Source of the DNA: Loripinus fragilis | Taxonomy: Eukaryota > Mollusca > Bivalvia > Lucinida > Lucinidae | Reading direction: 5' to 3' | Assembly (NCBI GenBank): GCA_964019695.1 | Contig: OZ026514.1 | Location: forward strand, 99,920,845 to 99,984,844 | Length of the DNA: 64,000 nucleotides | Part shown: positions 10,701-25,700 of the stretch, in pieces | How the letters are laid out: each line of letters starts with the position of its first letter | Position numbering within the stretch: position 1 is the first letter of the stretch | Notes under the pieces: generated by a model | Database searches by the model: none | What the model saw: only the letters and a program-made list of their open reading frames with translations | What the model was told of the DNA's origin: nothing | Made by a program: the position numbers and the translations under genes

Positions 10701-13700
10701 TAAATATTTTCAGTAGATATTGAGTGAACAGGAAAGCCTGCCTACTGACAGGCCTAGATCCCCTCACAAAAACATTATGTCTTGCCAAACAAATTGTGAG
10801 AAGAGACAACATTTATACAAAACCATATGCTCATTTACAGACAATGGCAATGAAACATCAGCAAAGTTTTTTAATGATTGGTACTTACTTGAATATAGGC
10901 AACCTGTGACCAGAGTCCTTGAATACAGAGAGGAAACTTTTCATATCCTCAGGTGTCCAGTTGGCTACAATCATTGGTTCAATTAGCTGTAAGGACAGAT
11001 GGTATCTTTATGTGGTTTTTAGGCAAATGGGTATTTTGGTAAACTGTGATGACCCAGATGAAATGCCACAGAATGTGGCATTTCATCAGTGTCTACTCTG
11101 TTTGAAAAAAAAAAAAAGAATTTTCATGGACTGAAGAACATCCTAATTAAACTGTGACCCCCTTAATGTTTTTTTTAGCTATACTTCAACAATTTGTATA
11201 TTGGAGAGCCCAAAATGGGTATTTTGGTAAACAGTGAGGGCCCATATGAAATGCCACAAAATGTGGCATTTCATCAGAGTCTACTCTGTTTGCAAAGAAG
11301 AAAGAATCTTCAGGGGCTGAAGAACATCCTAATTGAGAAATTCTAAGTTGTGACCCCTTAATATGTACATGTACAATGAACCATCCCGTATCAAACCAGA
11401 AAGAAGACTTCATTAGCATACAGAGGGTTAACACTTTCGCTGCCAAACGCGACTACAGTCGAAATTTAAATGCACAGTTGATAGCTGTCTATTTTCGACC
11501 ATTTTAAGGGACGCAAAACTTTGTTTTTATTTCAAAATGTTCAGGGGGCATAATAATATTGTATATGGAAGAATACTCAATTTTCTGTACAAGAATTGAC
11601 TTTAGAAAACTGTTTGTAATGTCATTAGATTTCGCGGACGCCCAAAACAACGAAACCATGTCCAAGGGAATGACATACAGGACGCATTAAGCCCTTCAAC
11701 TGCTATATTTTGATTTATTGCTGATGAAATATAATTTAATATCAGAATAGATCCTTATATTTGATATTTGGTGTAGATGGATATTTTATTTTTTTGGCAT
11801 AAAAAAGTTGTTTATAGAAATTTTTCATATTTTCCGTATGGCTTCCAAAATGGTCGCCAACGGTCTAGTGACTAGTTTCAATATTATTGGTTCAAATACA
11901 AGTTTATATATTAGCAACATTCTGTGAAAGTTTCACAGCAATAGGTTGAATTGTTCTGGAGACACTCTGTGTTGAACACATATACCCTCAATATCCAGGA
12001 GTCCTTGAAACTTGCTTGAGGTATTGATTTTTTGAGGTGCTTGGCAGCGAAAGTGTTAAAGGCACTGTATTTTTAATTTATGTGACAAATAGTTAAACAA
12101 ACTAGAGGACCTGACGGTCCTGAAGTGCTCACCTGATCTCCTTAATAATGTTAAAATAGGTCAAGATCAACTACGGCTTATAATGAAACTTATTTTGTTT
12201 TACGGGGGTTGCGACAATTTTGGTCAAGTGACCTAAAACAATCTAATCAATACTCCATCAAACAGCCCAGTTATTTCTGAGGAAAAGATGTTTAGATAGG
12301 TATGTGACAGTCCAAATGAATGGCCTTGGATAAAAAGGTCACAGGTCAGCTTCATATTTGGTACTTATATAAAACCCTTGTCTCATTAGGTTAAACATTT
12401 CTTGCAAGTATTATGATTTCGGCCTCAACAGTTATAGAAAAGTGAACATTTCAAGATTTTTCCCAAATAAATGCATTTGGAATCAAATTTTACCTTGCTA
12501 TAAATTAGGTCAAGGTCAACCTAGATTCATCATTTGTGCAAATCTGGTAGGGCCCACATCCCCAATGCTACATACCAAGTCCCAAGGCCATTGGCCTTTT
12601 GGTTCCAGAGAAGAAGATATTTAAGGGTATTTACTATATATGGGCGTGGTGGCCATCTTGGTCATGTGACCAGTAAAATTGGTATAAATTTTGGCTAACC
12701 TTTTATAAGTAGTCTTCATATGAAATTTGAGTTCAAATGGCCTAGTGGTTTTTGAGGAAACTATGTTTTAATGTGTTGATAGGACTCCAATATGAGGGAC
12801 CTTGGCTGAAAAGTTAAAGGTCAACCTTGACCTTTGAAACTTATTTATAGCCATTGTCTCATTTGGTTTAACATATCAAGTGAGAATAATGACTTTGGCC
12901 TCAACAGTTTTCATAAAATGGAATTTTCAAAAAAATCCCATTTAAATGCATTAGGAAGCAAATTTGACATTGGCGTTAAGTAGGTCAAGGTCAACTTAGG
13001 TTCATCATTTGAACAAACTTGGTAGGTCCCACATCCCCAATGCTACATACCAAGTCCCAAGGTCATCGGCCTTCTGATTCTGGAGAAGAAGATTTTTAAA
13101 TGTTTTTTACCATATATGGGCATGGAGGTCATCTTGGTCATGTGACCAAAATATTAAGCATAAATTTTGGCTAACTTATCATAATGAGCGTCACATGAAA
13201 TTTGCGTTCAATTGGGCCAATGGTTTGTGAGAAAACTATATTTTAATATATTGATGGGACCCCAATATGAGCGACCTAAGCTGAAAGGTCAAAGGTCAAC
13301 CTTGACCTTTTGAACTTATTTTTAACCATTGTCTCATTAGGGTCAACATATCAAGTGAGAATAATGACTAAAGCTTCCACAGTTTTCAAAAAAATCAATT
13401 TTTCAGAAAATTTCCCATTTAAATGCATTAGGAAGCAAATTTGACCTTGACGTTAAGTAGATAAAGGTCAACCTAGAATCATCATTTGAACAAACTTGGT
13501 AGGCCCCACAACCCCAATGCTACAAACCAAGTCCCAAGGTCATCGGCCTTCTGGTTCTGGAGAAGAAGATTTTTGAAGGGTTTTTACCATATATGGGTGT
13601 GGCGGCCATCTTGGTCATGTGACCATGACCATTTGAACAAACTTTCGTTCCCCCATCCTAAGGAGTCTCCATATGAAATATGAGTTCAACTGGCCCAGTA

Positions 13701-16700
13701 GTTTCAGAGGATAAGATGTTTGAAAATGTTGACGGACAACGGACGCCGGAGTCACTGGTATACTATTAGCTCACCAATGGCTCAGGTGAGCTAATAAACA
13801 ATTGATATCCTAAATATTGACCATAAAAAAATCAGAAATCCACTCGTCACTGAAATGAGCAGACATTTCAACAGCAAATATAACCCTGCCATTTCATAAG
13901 ACTTCTCTTTTGAGGCTAAACAGATGTCTGATTTCTGTTTTTACAGTCAAAATTCTAATTTGAGCTGAGGCATGAGATTTCCAACAATGTGCTTTGTGCG
14001 ACCAGGAAAGGCTCAGACCAGCCTGCGCATATGCACAGTCTGATCAAAGCCTTTGCTAGTCGCTTGAATATTCTATGACTGTTAAGGTACTGACTGGAGT
14101 TTCTAAGCTCAAAAGGAGGCTGCACAGGCTCGTCTGAGTCTACACTTGTCAAAATACCACATTGTTGGAAATCACATGTCACGGCTCATTTATGATCCAA
14201 TTTATGATGTTTTTGTTTATTTGATTTGATTTTTTACGTACCATCAACAATATTTCAGTTATGTAGGGGTGGGTCTTCCTGGGTTGTACCAGTACTAAGC
14301 TAGGATGAATGTGTCTTGCTCAAGGATACAACGCAGTGACACCGGTGTGGCTCGAACCCGTGGCCTCGCTGTCTCGAGTCAAGCACTCTACCACTGAGCC
14401 ACTGTGCTCTCTATTTATGATGTCAAATGTCTATTTGTGGCAGAAGAAAATTGTCATTTGGGATTTGGACCAGCATACAAAATTTTGATACTTATTGCAT
14501 ATGCTTAAAACCCTTCTCTAAATCTTTGCATGCGGGGTAATTTTTCATGCTTTTGATGTCATCTGCTGACTTTTTTTCTAAATTAACTTTTTTCAAAAAA
14601 AAAAACTTTCAGGAACACTATCAAAGTGTCAAACGGTTTGGTTCCTGATCAGGACCGGCAGACATTCTGTCGGTCCTGATCTGGGTCCCAACTGTTGCAA
14701 AAGTTAGCAAAGGAAAGAGTTAGTGATAAGCACATAGCTATCTTATGGGATAGAGGCCTAGAGATTGGCCTGAGCCTTTATAGTTGTGTGCAAGCAGTTA
14801 AGGCTCTGGTCTTTCTCCTCCCTTCTGCTGAATTATTTAAGAAGGGTTGTTGTCAGTTACAAACGAAAGTATGTGCACAAAGTACTGGTTAACCGCTTGT
14901 TCAAGCTTGCCCAGGAAAAAGTGTGGTTAGGTGAAATGACCATCCCGCCATGACCGTAGCTGTTGCCTGGGATGTAAAGCAACAAAACAAAAACAAAGGC
15001 TCTGGCAATTCACTGTCGCCGCTGAGTCTTTCTGCTGGCAAAAAACAACAAGTACTAAAATCTCGTGCTGGCTCATTTTAACATTATACTTTATAAAGAT
15101 TTCTACTATTTTATGCTTAAAGGGCAGAAACTCTATAATTTGACACTGACAGTATTTTTAGAGCTGATTAGGCCTGATGTGTCAAATTTAAATATTAGAA
15201 ATTATATTAAAAAAAGTAAGTAAGGGTGCAAAGATCAGGAATCGATACAATCAAGCACGACACCCGACCCAGAATACCATTGGGAAAGTGACAAACTCAC
15301 AGTTAGACACCACAAACGAGGGCCAAGATGTCAGCCCTTTCCCAGCTGGTGACCACAAGGCACATATAAACAGACGCGCACAAAGGCATAGCAAACACAA
15401 GACAGAAGAAACTTAAAAAAAAAAATCCCCTCCAAAAATTAAGAAAGGATTTATTTGTCTTTGCTGCAGTTGTGAAAGACCCAATAATGTTAAAATGAGC
15501 CAGCACATGAGATTTTAGTACTTGTTGTTTATGCCAGCAGAAGGACTCAGCGACGGAGACGGACATGTGAACATACATACAAGTCCAATGCAATAATTAT
15601 GTCCTCTCCACTTTTTTTATCTGGAGGCCTGATATATCTACACTATTCATTTTTTACGGTAAGCCCCAACAGTATAGCTCAATAATACATGGGCCTCATC
15701 ACGAGAAAACACAATTTTATTACATTGGAAAAACAAAGGCGCAGATCAGCCTGCACATCTGTGCTGGCTTATCAGTGCCTTTGTTATTCACTCTCTGCAA
15801 AGTATGATAGCTTAACCGGCTACTAGCACAATTTCAATATTCAACTGAGTACGATATTTTAACTGCTCATAAAAACTAAAATACTAACAAATATAAAAGT
15901 GTCTTGCTTTAGGTCTCTCAGACATTGTATTTATCGTGCTTATAAATGTTAAAATATCAACAATTGCTGACATTTTAACTTTTATGAGCCGGATAAATTT
16001 TGTGCTCAGCTGAGTTGAGCATGAAAAAAGTTTTATAACCTCGGGGCCTAATTGCAGACATGGAAGAAAGATTTTCTCGCACTGAGGCCCCTATTGCCAC
16101 ATCATCACCCATCCTATTGTCTTACCTTTTCTGTTACATCAAGGAAAAAGTCCCTAACTTCTTTACTGTGGTTTAAGCCATAAGCTATGTTGATAATGGC
16201 TTTGGACATGTTCTAGAAATGAAGAAAATATATGTGATTTATCGGACATTCTTGACATTTTAAAGAAATCATTAATCCTGAAAGCACCACCTAGAATTTG
16301 TAGCAGACATTTTTAAATTTTGTTGCTTAAAGAAACCAATTCAGGCTTGATATTGCCTGTGAATGATATGCTAGTAAATGATTCAGAAATCGGCCTCAAT
16401 GTGAGAAAACCTGTATTTGGAGTTGCTGATAGTGAGACTCGAACCAGTCTGCTAAGCTACAGAGACTAGAAAATTAAAATTTAACATGTAGCAATTTTAA
16501 CTATCAAACTCTTCAGAGAGTGAATAACATAGGCGCTTATCAGACTGAGTGGATGTGCAGGCTGGTCTGCATCTTTGTTGTTCACATACAACAAAGTCAG
16601 GTTTTCTTGTGCTGAAACCCGTATAATATCAAGCAGGAATTGAAGAACTTATTTTTGTCTGTTGCAGTTGAGATCAACACCTTAAGCATTAATACATTTT

Positions 16701-19700
16701 TTAACCCTTTTCTTAACTCACTGTTTGAAAGATGGTTATTGCAAAGGGGATTTTAGCCAATGAGATGAACTATCCCCTTTAAGAAGAATTGCATTACCAT
16801 TAAAAACCTAGGCTAATGAGATGGTAGGGGCCTGATGCTTTGGCTGTTGTCAGGCCACACCTGGGTTTACCTGTTGGATTTCTTTTGCACTGGTATTCAA
16901 TTTTATTTACTGTTGAGTCCTTATTTTTGCTTTATCTCCTTTTTATATCTTGATTGATATGTTCTAGGAGATGATGCATTGATAAGTTAGGGGTCTTTCA
17001 TGCAAACCAAACATCTATGTGTCTTGATCCACATCTGAATCTGAACTAAGGGTGAGGTTGGTGCACCGTTAAACCGGTTTAAGCCCTCCAGTAAAATACT
17101 TTTACTGACCGTTCCAAGGTGGTGCTTCTTTTGTGGATCATTTATGTTATTTCTGTTTTGTTTTGTTATGCTTTCTTACACGTCTGTTTGTTGATGCCTT
17201 CTGGTCACCTGCTGGGAAAGGGCTGACCTCTTGGCTCTCTTTGTGATGTCTAATTATGCGTTTTCACTTTCCCATTGGTATCCTGGGTCAGATGTGGTGC
17301 TTGATTGTATCGATTCCTGATCTTTACCCTCTTTCTTACTTTTATTAATCAGGTCACTGTCTCACCATGCCCACAACTGATTTCTATCTTCGTTAGCTTT
17401 ACAAGAGACTGGCACAAGGCATACCACGTGGCGATACAGTGACCAAATAGCTGTATAATACATATCTTGGAGACATAGATCTAGATATTGTGATTATTTT
17501 CTTAACTGTCCTCTTAAACATAAGGGCCAGACAACAATTTGAGAAAGTATGTGCACTGAGTACTGCTTTTAACACCGCTTAGTCTAAGGTTCCAAGGGAA
17601 AAAAGTGTGGCTAGGTTAACATGACCATAGCTGTTCACTGTGACATCAAATCACAAACCAAACAAAACATCAGAATTTGGTATTATCACATATTCATAAA
17701 TTCACCATTTAAACCAGAACTAGATGATCTCTGATCTGAAACTGATGTATTTCAAATTCAATTTAACTCTACCTACAAGTGCCATCTGCTGATACCCTTT
17801 GCAAACAGATTGGATCCAGAACAGGCCCGACAAAATGTCGGGCCTGATCTGGATCCAACCTGTTTGGCACTCAATTGGTATTCCTAAAAGAATTTTTCGA
17901 AAAAGTTGATTTTGAAAAAAATCAGCAGACAACAAAAAACATGAAAAATTCCCCCGGGGGGCAAAGGATTAAATTTTGGCAGGTACCTTCGAGCTGTCAG
18001 TTGCCAAGACCTCCCTTGTACATATTTGAACTCTTAGCATGCTGGTAACTTTTTGTGCGTTAATTATGTTGTAATCTGCTGATTTTTTTCTTCAAAATTA
18101 ACTTTTTCAAAAAATTCTTTCAGGGACACTATGAGAGGGTCAAACAGTTTGGATCCAGATCAGGACCGACAGAACAGACCAGGAAAGACATTCTGTCAGT
18201 CCTGATCTGGGTTCAAACCCTTTGCAAAAGTTATCAGCAGACGACAAACATCGGTGCTAGCAAGGAAAGAGTTAACAATTAGGTTACTTTGGTAAACAGT
18301 GAAAATTTTGATGAATTGTTTGCTAAATTGAAAACCATCTTCAGGGGCAGAGTTATGGCATAATTTGGAAAATATAAAAGCTGACTGGGTAAAAATTCAT
18401 CCTTCGAAAACTATCTACTCATATCACAGCTATTGCTACATCTAAAGCTGTAAAAGGAAATTAAAATTCTTACCTTAAAATTTTCTTCTAAATCAGCTAT
18501 TTTCTTTCTGGTAAAAGTTGTTTTTAAAGTATTTATAACATAACTGAAAAACAAACATACACAATGAAAGCAACCGTAAGAATAATACCCACTACAATGT
18601 GCTTCTCTTAAACTTTGCAATCCTAACAAAAAAAAGAGGAAAAAAAGAAGACGAAAAAAAGAAAAACATTATACATTTATAAGAAAAGAAGGAGAAAAAC
18701 AACAACAACATTATATAGAGGATCTTACACGAGTGCTCATGTTTTATTGAATTTTTTAAACAAGCTGGGGAAGAGATAATCTGCTGGGCTTGCCGAGCAT
18801 TTTATCCCTTTTTCGCAGTGAGTTGAACAAATTCAATAATACAAGAGCATGAATGTTAGATTCCATTTATCATATGACATTGAGATTACTATGAAATCTC
18901 ACTTCTGCCGTAAAAGTGTTATAATTTGTCATTATGTAAGCAATGTTGTTTTGGACGTCACAACATTTCCCGAAAATCTGTAAACCACTAGTGGTTTATC
19001 GATTTTATTGCATGGCATTATTTCACTTTCAGACGCAACGTCATATGATAAACATTTTTTTGCACTCTTGAAAGCCTGCCAAAATTAGGAATATATACAT
19101 TGGAGAATTATCTTCTCTCTTTGCATGCTGGGTAATTTTCTATGATTTTTGTCACCTGCAGGTATCTTTCAACATTATTTTTTTCAAAAAATTCTTTCAG
19201 TAATAACATCAAATTCTTTATCAGAGTGTCAAACAGCTTGAATCCAGTTCAGGCCTGATATTCTGTCGAGCTAGATCTGTGTCCAAAATGTATGCAAAAA
19301 TCATCACCAGACAATACAATTCTTCTCTTGCAGGCAAATAGTTATTCCATTCAGTTCCATTTATTGTATAAATTCACAAAATTTTGTGAAATTGTGTTTT
19401 TTTTATATATATATGCAAATGGATGTTCTATAAGCCGAAATCCTATTATAATTACACTTCATATTCAGACAAAAGGGCTGGCGCAAATAGTATGAACCCA
19501 GATCAGACAGCACCAGTGTTTCCATTACCAACTAATCACAGCTCATCAGATTTTGAAAAACACGGACTTGAATTTTAGATCTGAAAGTACCAATCACAAC
19601 AAATGTCTTCTGCTTTTGTCCTCTGCTGAAATGTTTTAAAAGCCTCTTGGTCAAACAGTGTAGACCTGGATCAGACTGCTCCAATAGGAGCAGTCTGATC

Positions 19701-22700
19701 TGGGTCCACACTGTTTGCATCTACACTTACAGAAGTTAATAATGTAAGCAAATATGTGCAACATGCGACTTGAGCAGACAACATTTTCAGGTGCTTTTTG
19801 CAGGTGCCTTAAGGGTGAGCACAAGCTTTGTTCTGTTTGTTATGCTGCTTTTCATCCCAGTCAACAGTTTTTCTGTTATGTTGGGGCATATAAGTTTTGT
19901 TGAGGAGTCTGTAAAGGGTAAAAAGATTCTCAGAATGGGCCAAGCAGGAGATAACTCTCACCTCTTTTGTTCATCAAGATACTCTTTCTCTAACAACAAC
20001 TTGAGGTCTCTAAGATTCTGTAGAAATATTCTGTCCAGATCAACATCCTGGTCCTGATGATTAGCACACTCTGTAGTATTAGAGGAAAGTCAACTATTAT
20101 ATAAATAGAGATTTACAGTAAATGTCTTAAAAGTTCAAACACTATATTTCTTTCAGTGTTCAAAATGTTAAGAAATTCACTTTTTCAAAAATGGCAGCAT
20201 TCAATTATTTAGAATGTTATAAAAATTATAAATTTACTTTTGGCCATAATTTTAGGTGTTTGTAATTCTAGGGTGTTCAGACTTTAAGGACATTTACCAG
20301 ATTGTATGTTCAGCATTGACTATTAATAGAAACAATTACATGATTTTCTGAACTTTAGCTATACATCAAGCTTGTATGCAATAAATGATGTCCCAAATTG
20401 TATGAGTTGGTTTTCAATATTTTAACTCTTTCCTTGTTGGTGGTGACTTTAGCTGTCTGCTGATAACATTTGCAAAGAGTTTGGGTCTAGATCAAGACCT
20501 ACAGAATGTCGGTCCTGATCTGGATCCAAACTGTTTGACACTCAGATGGTATTCCTGGAAGAAATTTTGGAAAATGATAATTTTGAAAAAAGTCAGCAGA
20601 CCACAACAAAAGAAAGAATAACCTTGGTGCGTCAAACAGTTTGAATCCAGATCGGGCATGGCATTTTGTCAGGCCTGATCTGGGTCCAAACTGTGTAAAG
20701 ATAATCAGTAGAAATAAGTGACCACTTGCAGGAAGAGTTGAAAATGGCATAAATGACAAACATGTGACAGAAATCCGAAAAAAACCTCTTTAGATAATTG
20801 TGCAATTTCCAATGACCTGAATTTTTCCTGAAGCTGTGCAGTCCTTTTATAACACATCTCATTATTACTCGGATTTGAATATAACTCTTTCATGTTGTGG
20901 CTCCAAATTTTATTTTAACCACGTAATTTTACAAAGGAATTGTAGGAAAATGACCATTATGGTCTTTGTAAAATTGTCCCTTGTGAGCATGATTTACTTA
21001 TCACAAGGTCCATTCCTAAAGACACCAATTATAGCATCATAAAGGGACAGCACTGTACATTGTATAAGTTTTCTGAGAAAATTACTAGAGATTATTATGA
21101 CATCTTGAAAGCCTGTGTATATAAAGCACCAAAACAAACAAAAAAACATAGGTATGTTTTTTTGTTTGTTTTGGTGCTTTATATGTCTTAGTAAACAGCT
21201 ATGGTCATGTCGGGATGGTCAGTTCACCAAACCACACTTTTTTCCAGAGCAGGCTTGAACAAGCGACTAACCAGTATTTCCTGCACATACTTTCGCTTAT
21301 AACTGACAACAAAGTAAGTAAGGGTGCAAAGATCAGGAATGAATCAGCGGAAGGTATGACACTGAGTCGGGATTGTGTTACCTATTGCACTGTAAGACCA
21401 GTTAGCAATCATTAGAACAGCACAGTAACTGTAATCATCAAAGGTGAGGTGGTTCACTTTCTTCTTTCCTGTCTCAAACCGGTGGTTAGCCATGAACACA
21501 ACTGTGGCATAACGACTAGAAAAACAACAACAGAATAACATGAGTCATAAGGGAACAAACTTCCAGATAAACATGCATAATTAAAAATTTATTTCCTTAT
21601 TTCTCAACCAAAACATATGTTGTGGGTACTCAAAAGAACTGTCTTAATGAGAGGGTTCTTTTGAGGACCCAAAACACATGTTTTAACGAGTAGATAAGAA
21701 AATAATCATAATTTTACACATCTGGACCTATGGAGAACTGGCCTTTTGGTTTGTAACAAGGTAAGATTCAAAAAGCAGTTTACACCACAGGTTCAGATCA
21801 CCAAAATTTTTGAGTATAAAATTGTAATTAATTTCTTACACATCAATTTAAACATGCCTTTTGGGTCTCATTGAGACGTTTCTTTTGAGCGCACACTACA
21901 TATGTTTTGATTGATAAATAAGAGACATAATTTTCACATAGTGACACATACACACTGTCATCTGGAGGACTGTTACACAGTTACTAAGACAGAGCATTAC
22001 CCTGAAAATATGGACAGAAATGCGCCAGCAAATGAGGTTTTGGTAATTTCACATACAGGTCAACCTTGCTATCTCAAAGTCCAAGGGAATGGAGAAAGTA
22101 CTTCGCGTTCTACGAAGTTTGACATATGCAAAATGTACCGTCACCCAAATATGTTATACATGTTCAATTTCTCCAAGACATACTTTTGCAATACATGCAT
22201 AGTAAAATTGTTCCTACTGAAAACTGGATAGAAATAAAGATAAAAGAAATTCCTTTTAGTTTGTTTTATTTCCATTTTAATTACGTTGTGGACCGCCCTG
22301 ACACCACAGCCTTAGGGAGGGATATACAATATGGCGGAAACGGTATTTTTTTTTAAAATTCTTGGTAACAGGGAAATGGTGAAAACAGGCTTTAGTTATT
22401 AGAATTTCCAATTTTTTTCAAGAGAATGACAAACATGAAAACCAAAACAAGTTGTATAAGTAAAGACTGTCAAAAATATCTCATCAAAGGACACCGATAA
22501 ACATTAAAATTTGAATGGCACCGCTAATTTTCTGATGTTCAAATCAAACAAACATGGGTGGTTATATATGCATTGTCAAGGTCAATCAATGCAATTATTC
22601 ATACACAAACAGCTGATCAATGAACAATGGCCGTCTCCATGCTATACCTAATTGGCTATTACCCGTAACAATGGATTAAACTGGACTGGATAAAAGGCTA

Positions 22701-25700
22701 TTGTTCTATGTCTGAAGGTAAATTACTTTGTTTGACATTCATATCGTTGAACTTTTTGACCAACAAAATTTTTACTTTGACACAAGTAGTGGTTAAGCAG
22801 CGGAAAACTAATTTTTGGGGATGAAAAACCACTTCGGTATAGCCCAGATTTCATGATAACCGAGTTCAACATAAACAGGTCTGACTATCTGTGAGTCATG
22901 AGCCCTTTTCTTTGTTTCATCATGGTGTGTTAATTTGATTAGAGTGTTTCTTCATGATGATACATTGCATTAGTTAGATGGCCTCCATGCGAGCTGAACA
23001 TTTCTTGTACTTCAACAACAGCAGAATCTAGGGCGAAGATTTGTTACCAGTAAAATGCATTTAAGCCCCCCGGTGGCTTAGGCTGCTGTCCATTCTAAGG
23101 CGGTGGTTTTCTTGTTGGTTGACTTTTTGTTTATTGTTACTCCCATTGTGGGAGTCTGTAATAGTTCTATGATTTGTTGTACGTTACTATATGTCCATTC
23201 TAGTATTGCAATCATCTTGATGGGGAAGAGAGAGCTGGTTGCTTTGCTTAATTTGTCTTCCTGGTGTCTCGTGATGGTTGAGCAGCTCTTCCTCGCGGTG
23301 CCACGGGGTTGTCTGCAGTTTGTGATTGTGGTATTTCCTGATCATACTCACTATTTTTTAAATACAAAGCAATATTGGGGAAATGCTCGGGAATGGACGA
23401 TCACTTCCACATATGCCATGTATTCGAGATAAGCAAGTTTGACATAACAAGGTTGACCTGTATTAAGTGATAATGCAGAATCTGATGCAGTGCCTTTGTT
23501 TCTCAATGGACATAAATATGCAGATGCAGACGTAGACCAAAACCTACCAAATGATGTCTCATTTAGGTATGATATGATGCCAAGTAATAAAATTGATAAA
23601 CCAATTATAACATTATAACACTATATAAGATTATGTAAAATTTGTGACCACCTGAGTGAGGCCATTGTTGGCCACATGGGCATAATTTGAACAAACTTGG
23701 CAGAGGTCCACTAGAGAATGTTACATACCCAATATCAAGGTTCTAGGCTCTATGTAACTCTTTATTACACCTATCCAAAAAGTCCATTTGAGTACCTGGT
23801 TTGGCATCTCAATATTATGACAGCAAGGCAAACAGGACAGAGTCCTGTCAGAATACGCAGCAGTCAGGCTTCAGTCCACTATGTTCCCTAAACCCTGTCT
23901 CAGAATGTTTATAGACATAAAGTTTGAATCTACATGTACTTATATGAGTGCATGATGCATGGAACTAGGTCATATGCTCACACAGGTGGATTTGATTAGT
24001 ATGCAGAGATGCTTGTCTTGAATCTTTGCCTTAGAGAAATACAACAAATTCTTACTTTGCCAATTCATCAGAGAGCAGATAGTGTGTCTGTATATTCTTG
24101 ACTAGAGACCCCATCATATCCTCCACTGTTCGGAATACCCTTTTCACATTGTCAAACTAGAAAATAACACATGCTATGTTTACAAAACAGATGTTATCTA
24201 ACACAATGCTAGTTGAGGCATGGCAAAATTGAAGTTACTAGACACAATTTACTTTCAAGACGTTAAATTTCACCAACACCCATTATATGGATCCATTCTT
24301 TTCTTACAAATAATGTAAACACGTAAGTGCTGATGATAAACTGATTGTATGACTTTTGTAGAACAGCCAAATTGCCTTGGATGGGAAGGGGAGTAAATTC
24401 AAGAGTGACAACCTACATGCATTGTCATAGCAGGGATATCGGAACCATTTGATGATCTGCCATTTTGAAGGAACTGTGCTAGTTTTCTGGCTTTTGTTTG
24501 TTTGATTCTTTACTTTCCAGTCATGTCGGGACAGGTCATCCTGGGTTGAATCAGCACTAAGCAGATCATAAAATGTTTTGCTCAAGAACACAATGCAGTG
24601 CCTCCCGTGAGGCTGGAACCCACAACCCCTCCATCTGGAGTCAAGCACTCTACCACCACGCTCCTCATATATTAACTCTTGATCTCTGGGGTGGGGGTCA
24701 GTTTGGACCCCAGGGGTTTGATTGGCGCGATTTATGGAGGGGACCACTAGACATTGCTACATACCAAATATATCAGGTTTCAGAGAAGATTTTTTTTAAA
24801 GTGTTTCCCATTATAAGTCTATGGCAGCTATATATGTTGCCACCCAATCAGCCCAAAAACCTTAATTATGCAGCCCTTCCTCCTGCCTGATGATGTTTTA
24901 CATGCAATTTGATTAAAATTGGCCTACTGACTTTAGAGATATACTACTTTGAATGTGTGGGTGGACAACGACAATAGACGAAAAATGCCGGACCATTGCC
25001 ATTACAATACTTCACTTGAGCCTTTGGCTCAGTTTAGCTAAAAAGCCAGCAGACAACAACAAAAATTACCCAGCATGCAGAGTTAAAAAAGTAACCAGAA
25101 GCACCTTAGATGAGATAGCAAGTGAGTATGACCAGGAAATGCCAAAATCACAGACCACAGACCAACCCACGGCACAGAGAGACTGTATTACTTCCTACCT
25201 GTCTTCTACAACTTCTTAAAGGTACTCTTGTTTTCTCATTCACATCATCCAGGTCTTTCCTGTTCCTTGATGACAATTTCTTCCCCAGTATCTCACGCAC
25301 AACAGCATCATCGAACTGATAATACCTTCAAGATAAATAATGAGCCTGTCAATGTATAAATACAGTTAACTCTTAAAACTTTGATAGCTCAAAGTTGAGC
25401 TCTAGCTTCTCTGGATATGTCAGTATGGGTGTTTTGGTTTGGTTCTTTACGTCCCAGTCAACAGCTATGGTCATGTAGGAACGGTCAGTTCACCTAACCA
25501 CTTTTTTCCTGGGCAAGCTTGACTAAGCGGTTTACTAGTACTTTGTGCACATACTTTTGCTTGTAACTGACAACAACCCTTCTTGTATCAGCGGAAGGGA
25601 GAATGGCCGTAGAAATTATTTCATGATCAATCTCCGGGAAAGGATGGGACTGGGCCATGATTGAACTGGTGACCCCTGGATCTGCAGCTAGACACGTATC

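Noticed and set aside
10315..10812. 165-aa minus-strand frame with two repeated halves
   Set aside because: The halves match the 183-bp duplication of a repeat tail that includes GGACGGAC runs; no protein family is visible.
20705..20893. Minus-strand frame ([14 protein letters not shown]...) as an extra FIBP exon
   Set aside because: Exons 5 and 6 join in phase without it and the FIBP protein is collinear and full length. It could be a cryptic or alternative exon, but nothing requires it.
24304..24747. 147-aa minus-strand frame in FIBP intron 3
   Set aside because: It runs through a tRNA-derived SINE and the adjoining repeat; no family resemblance.
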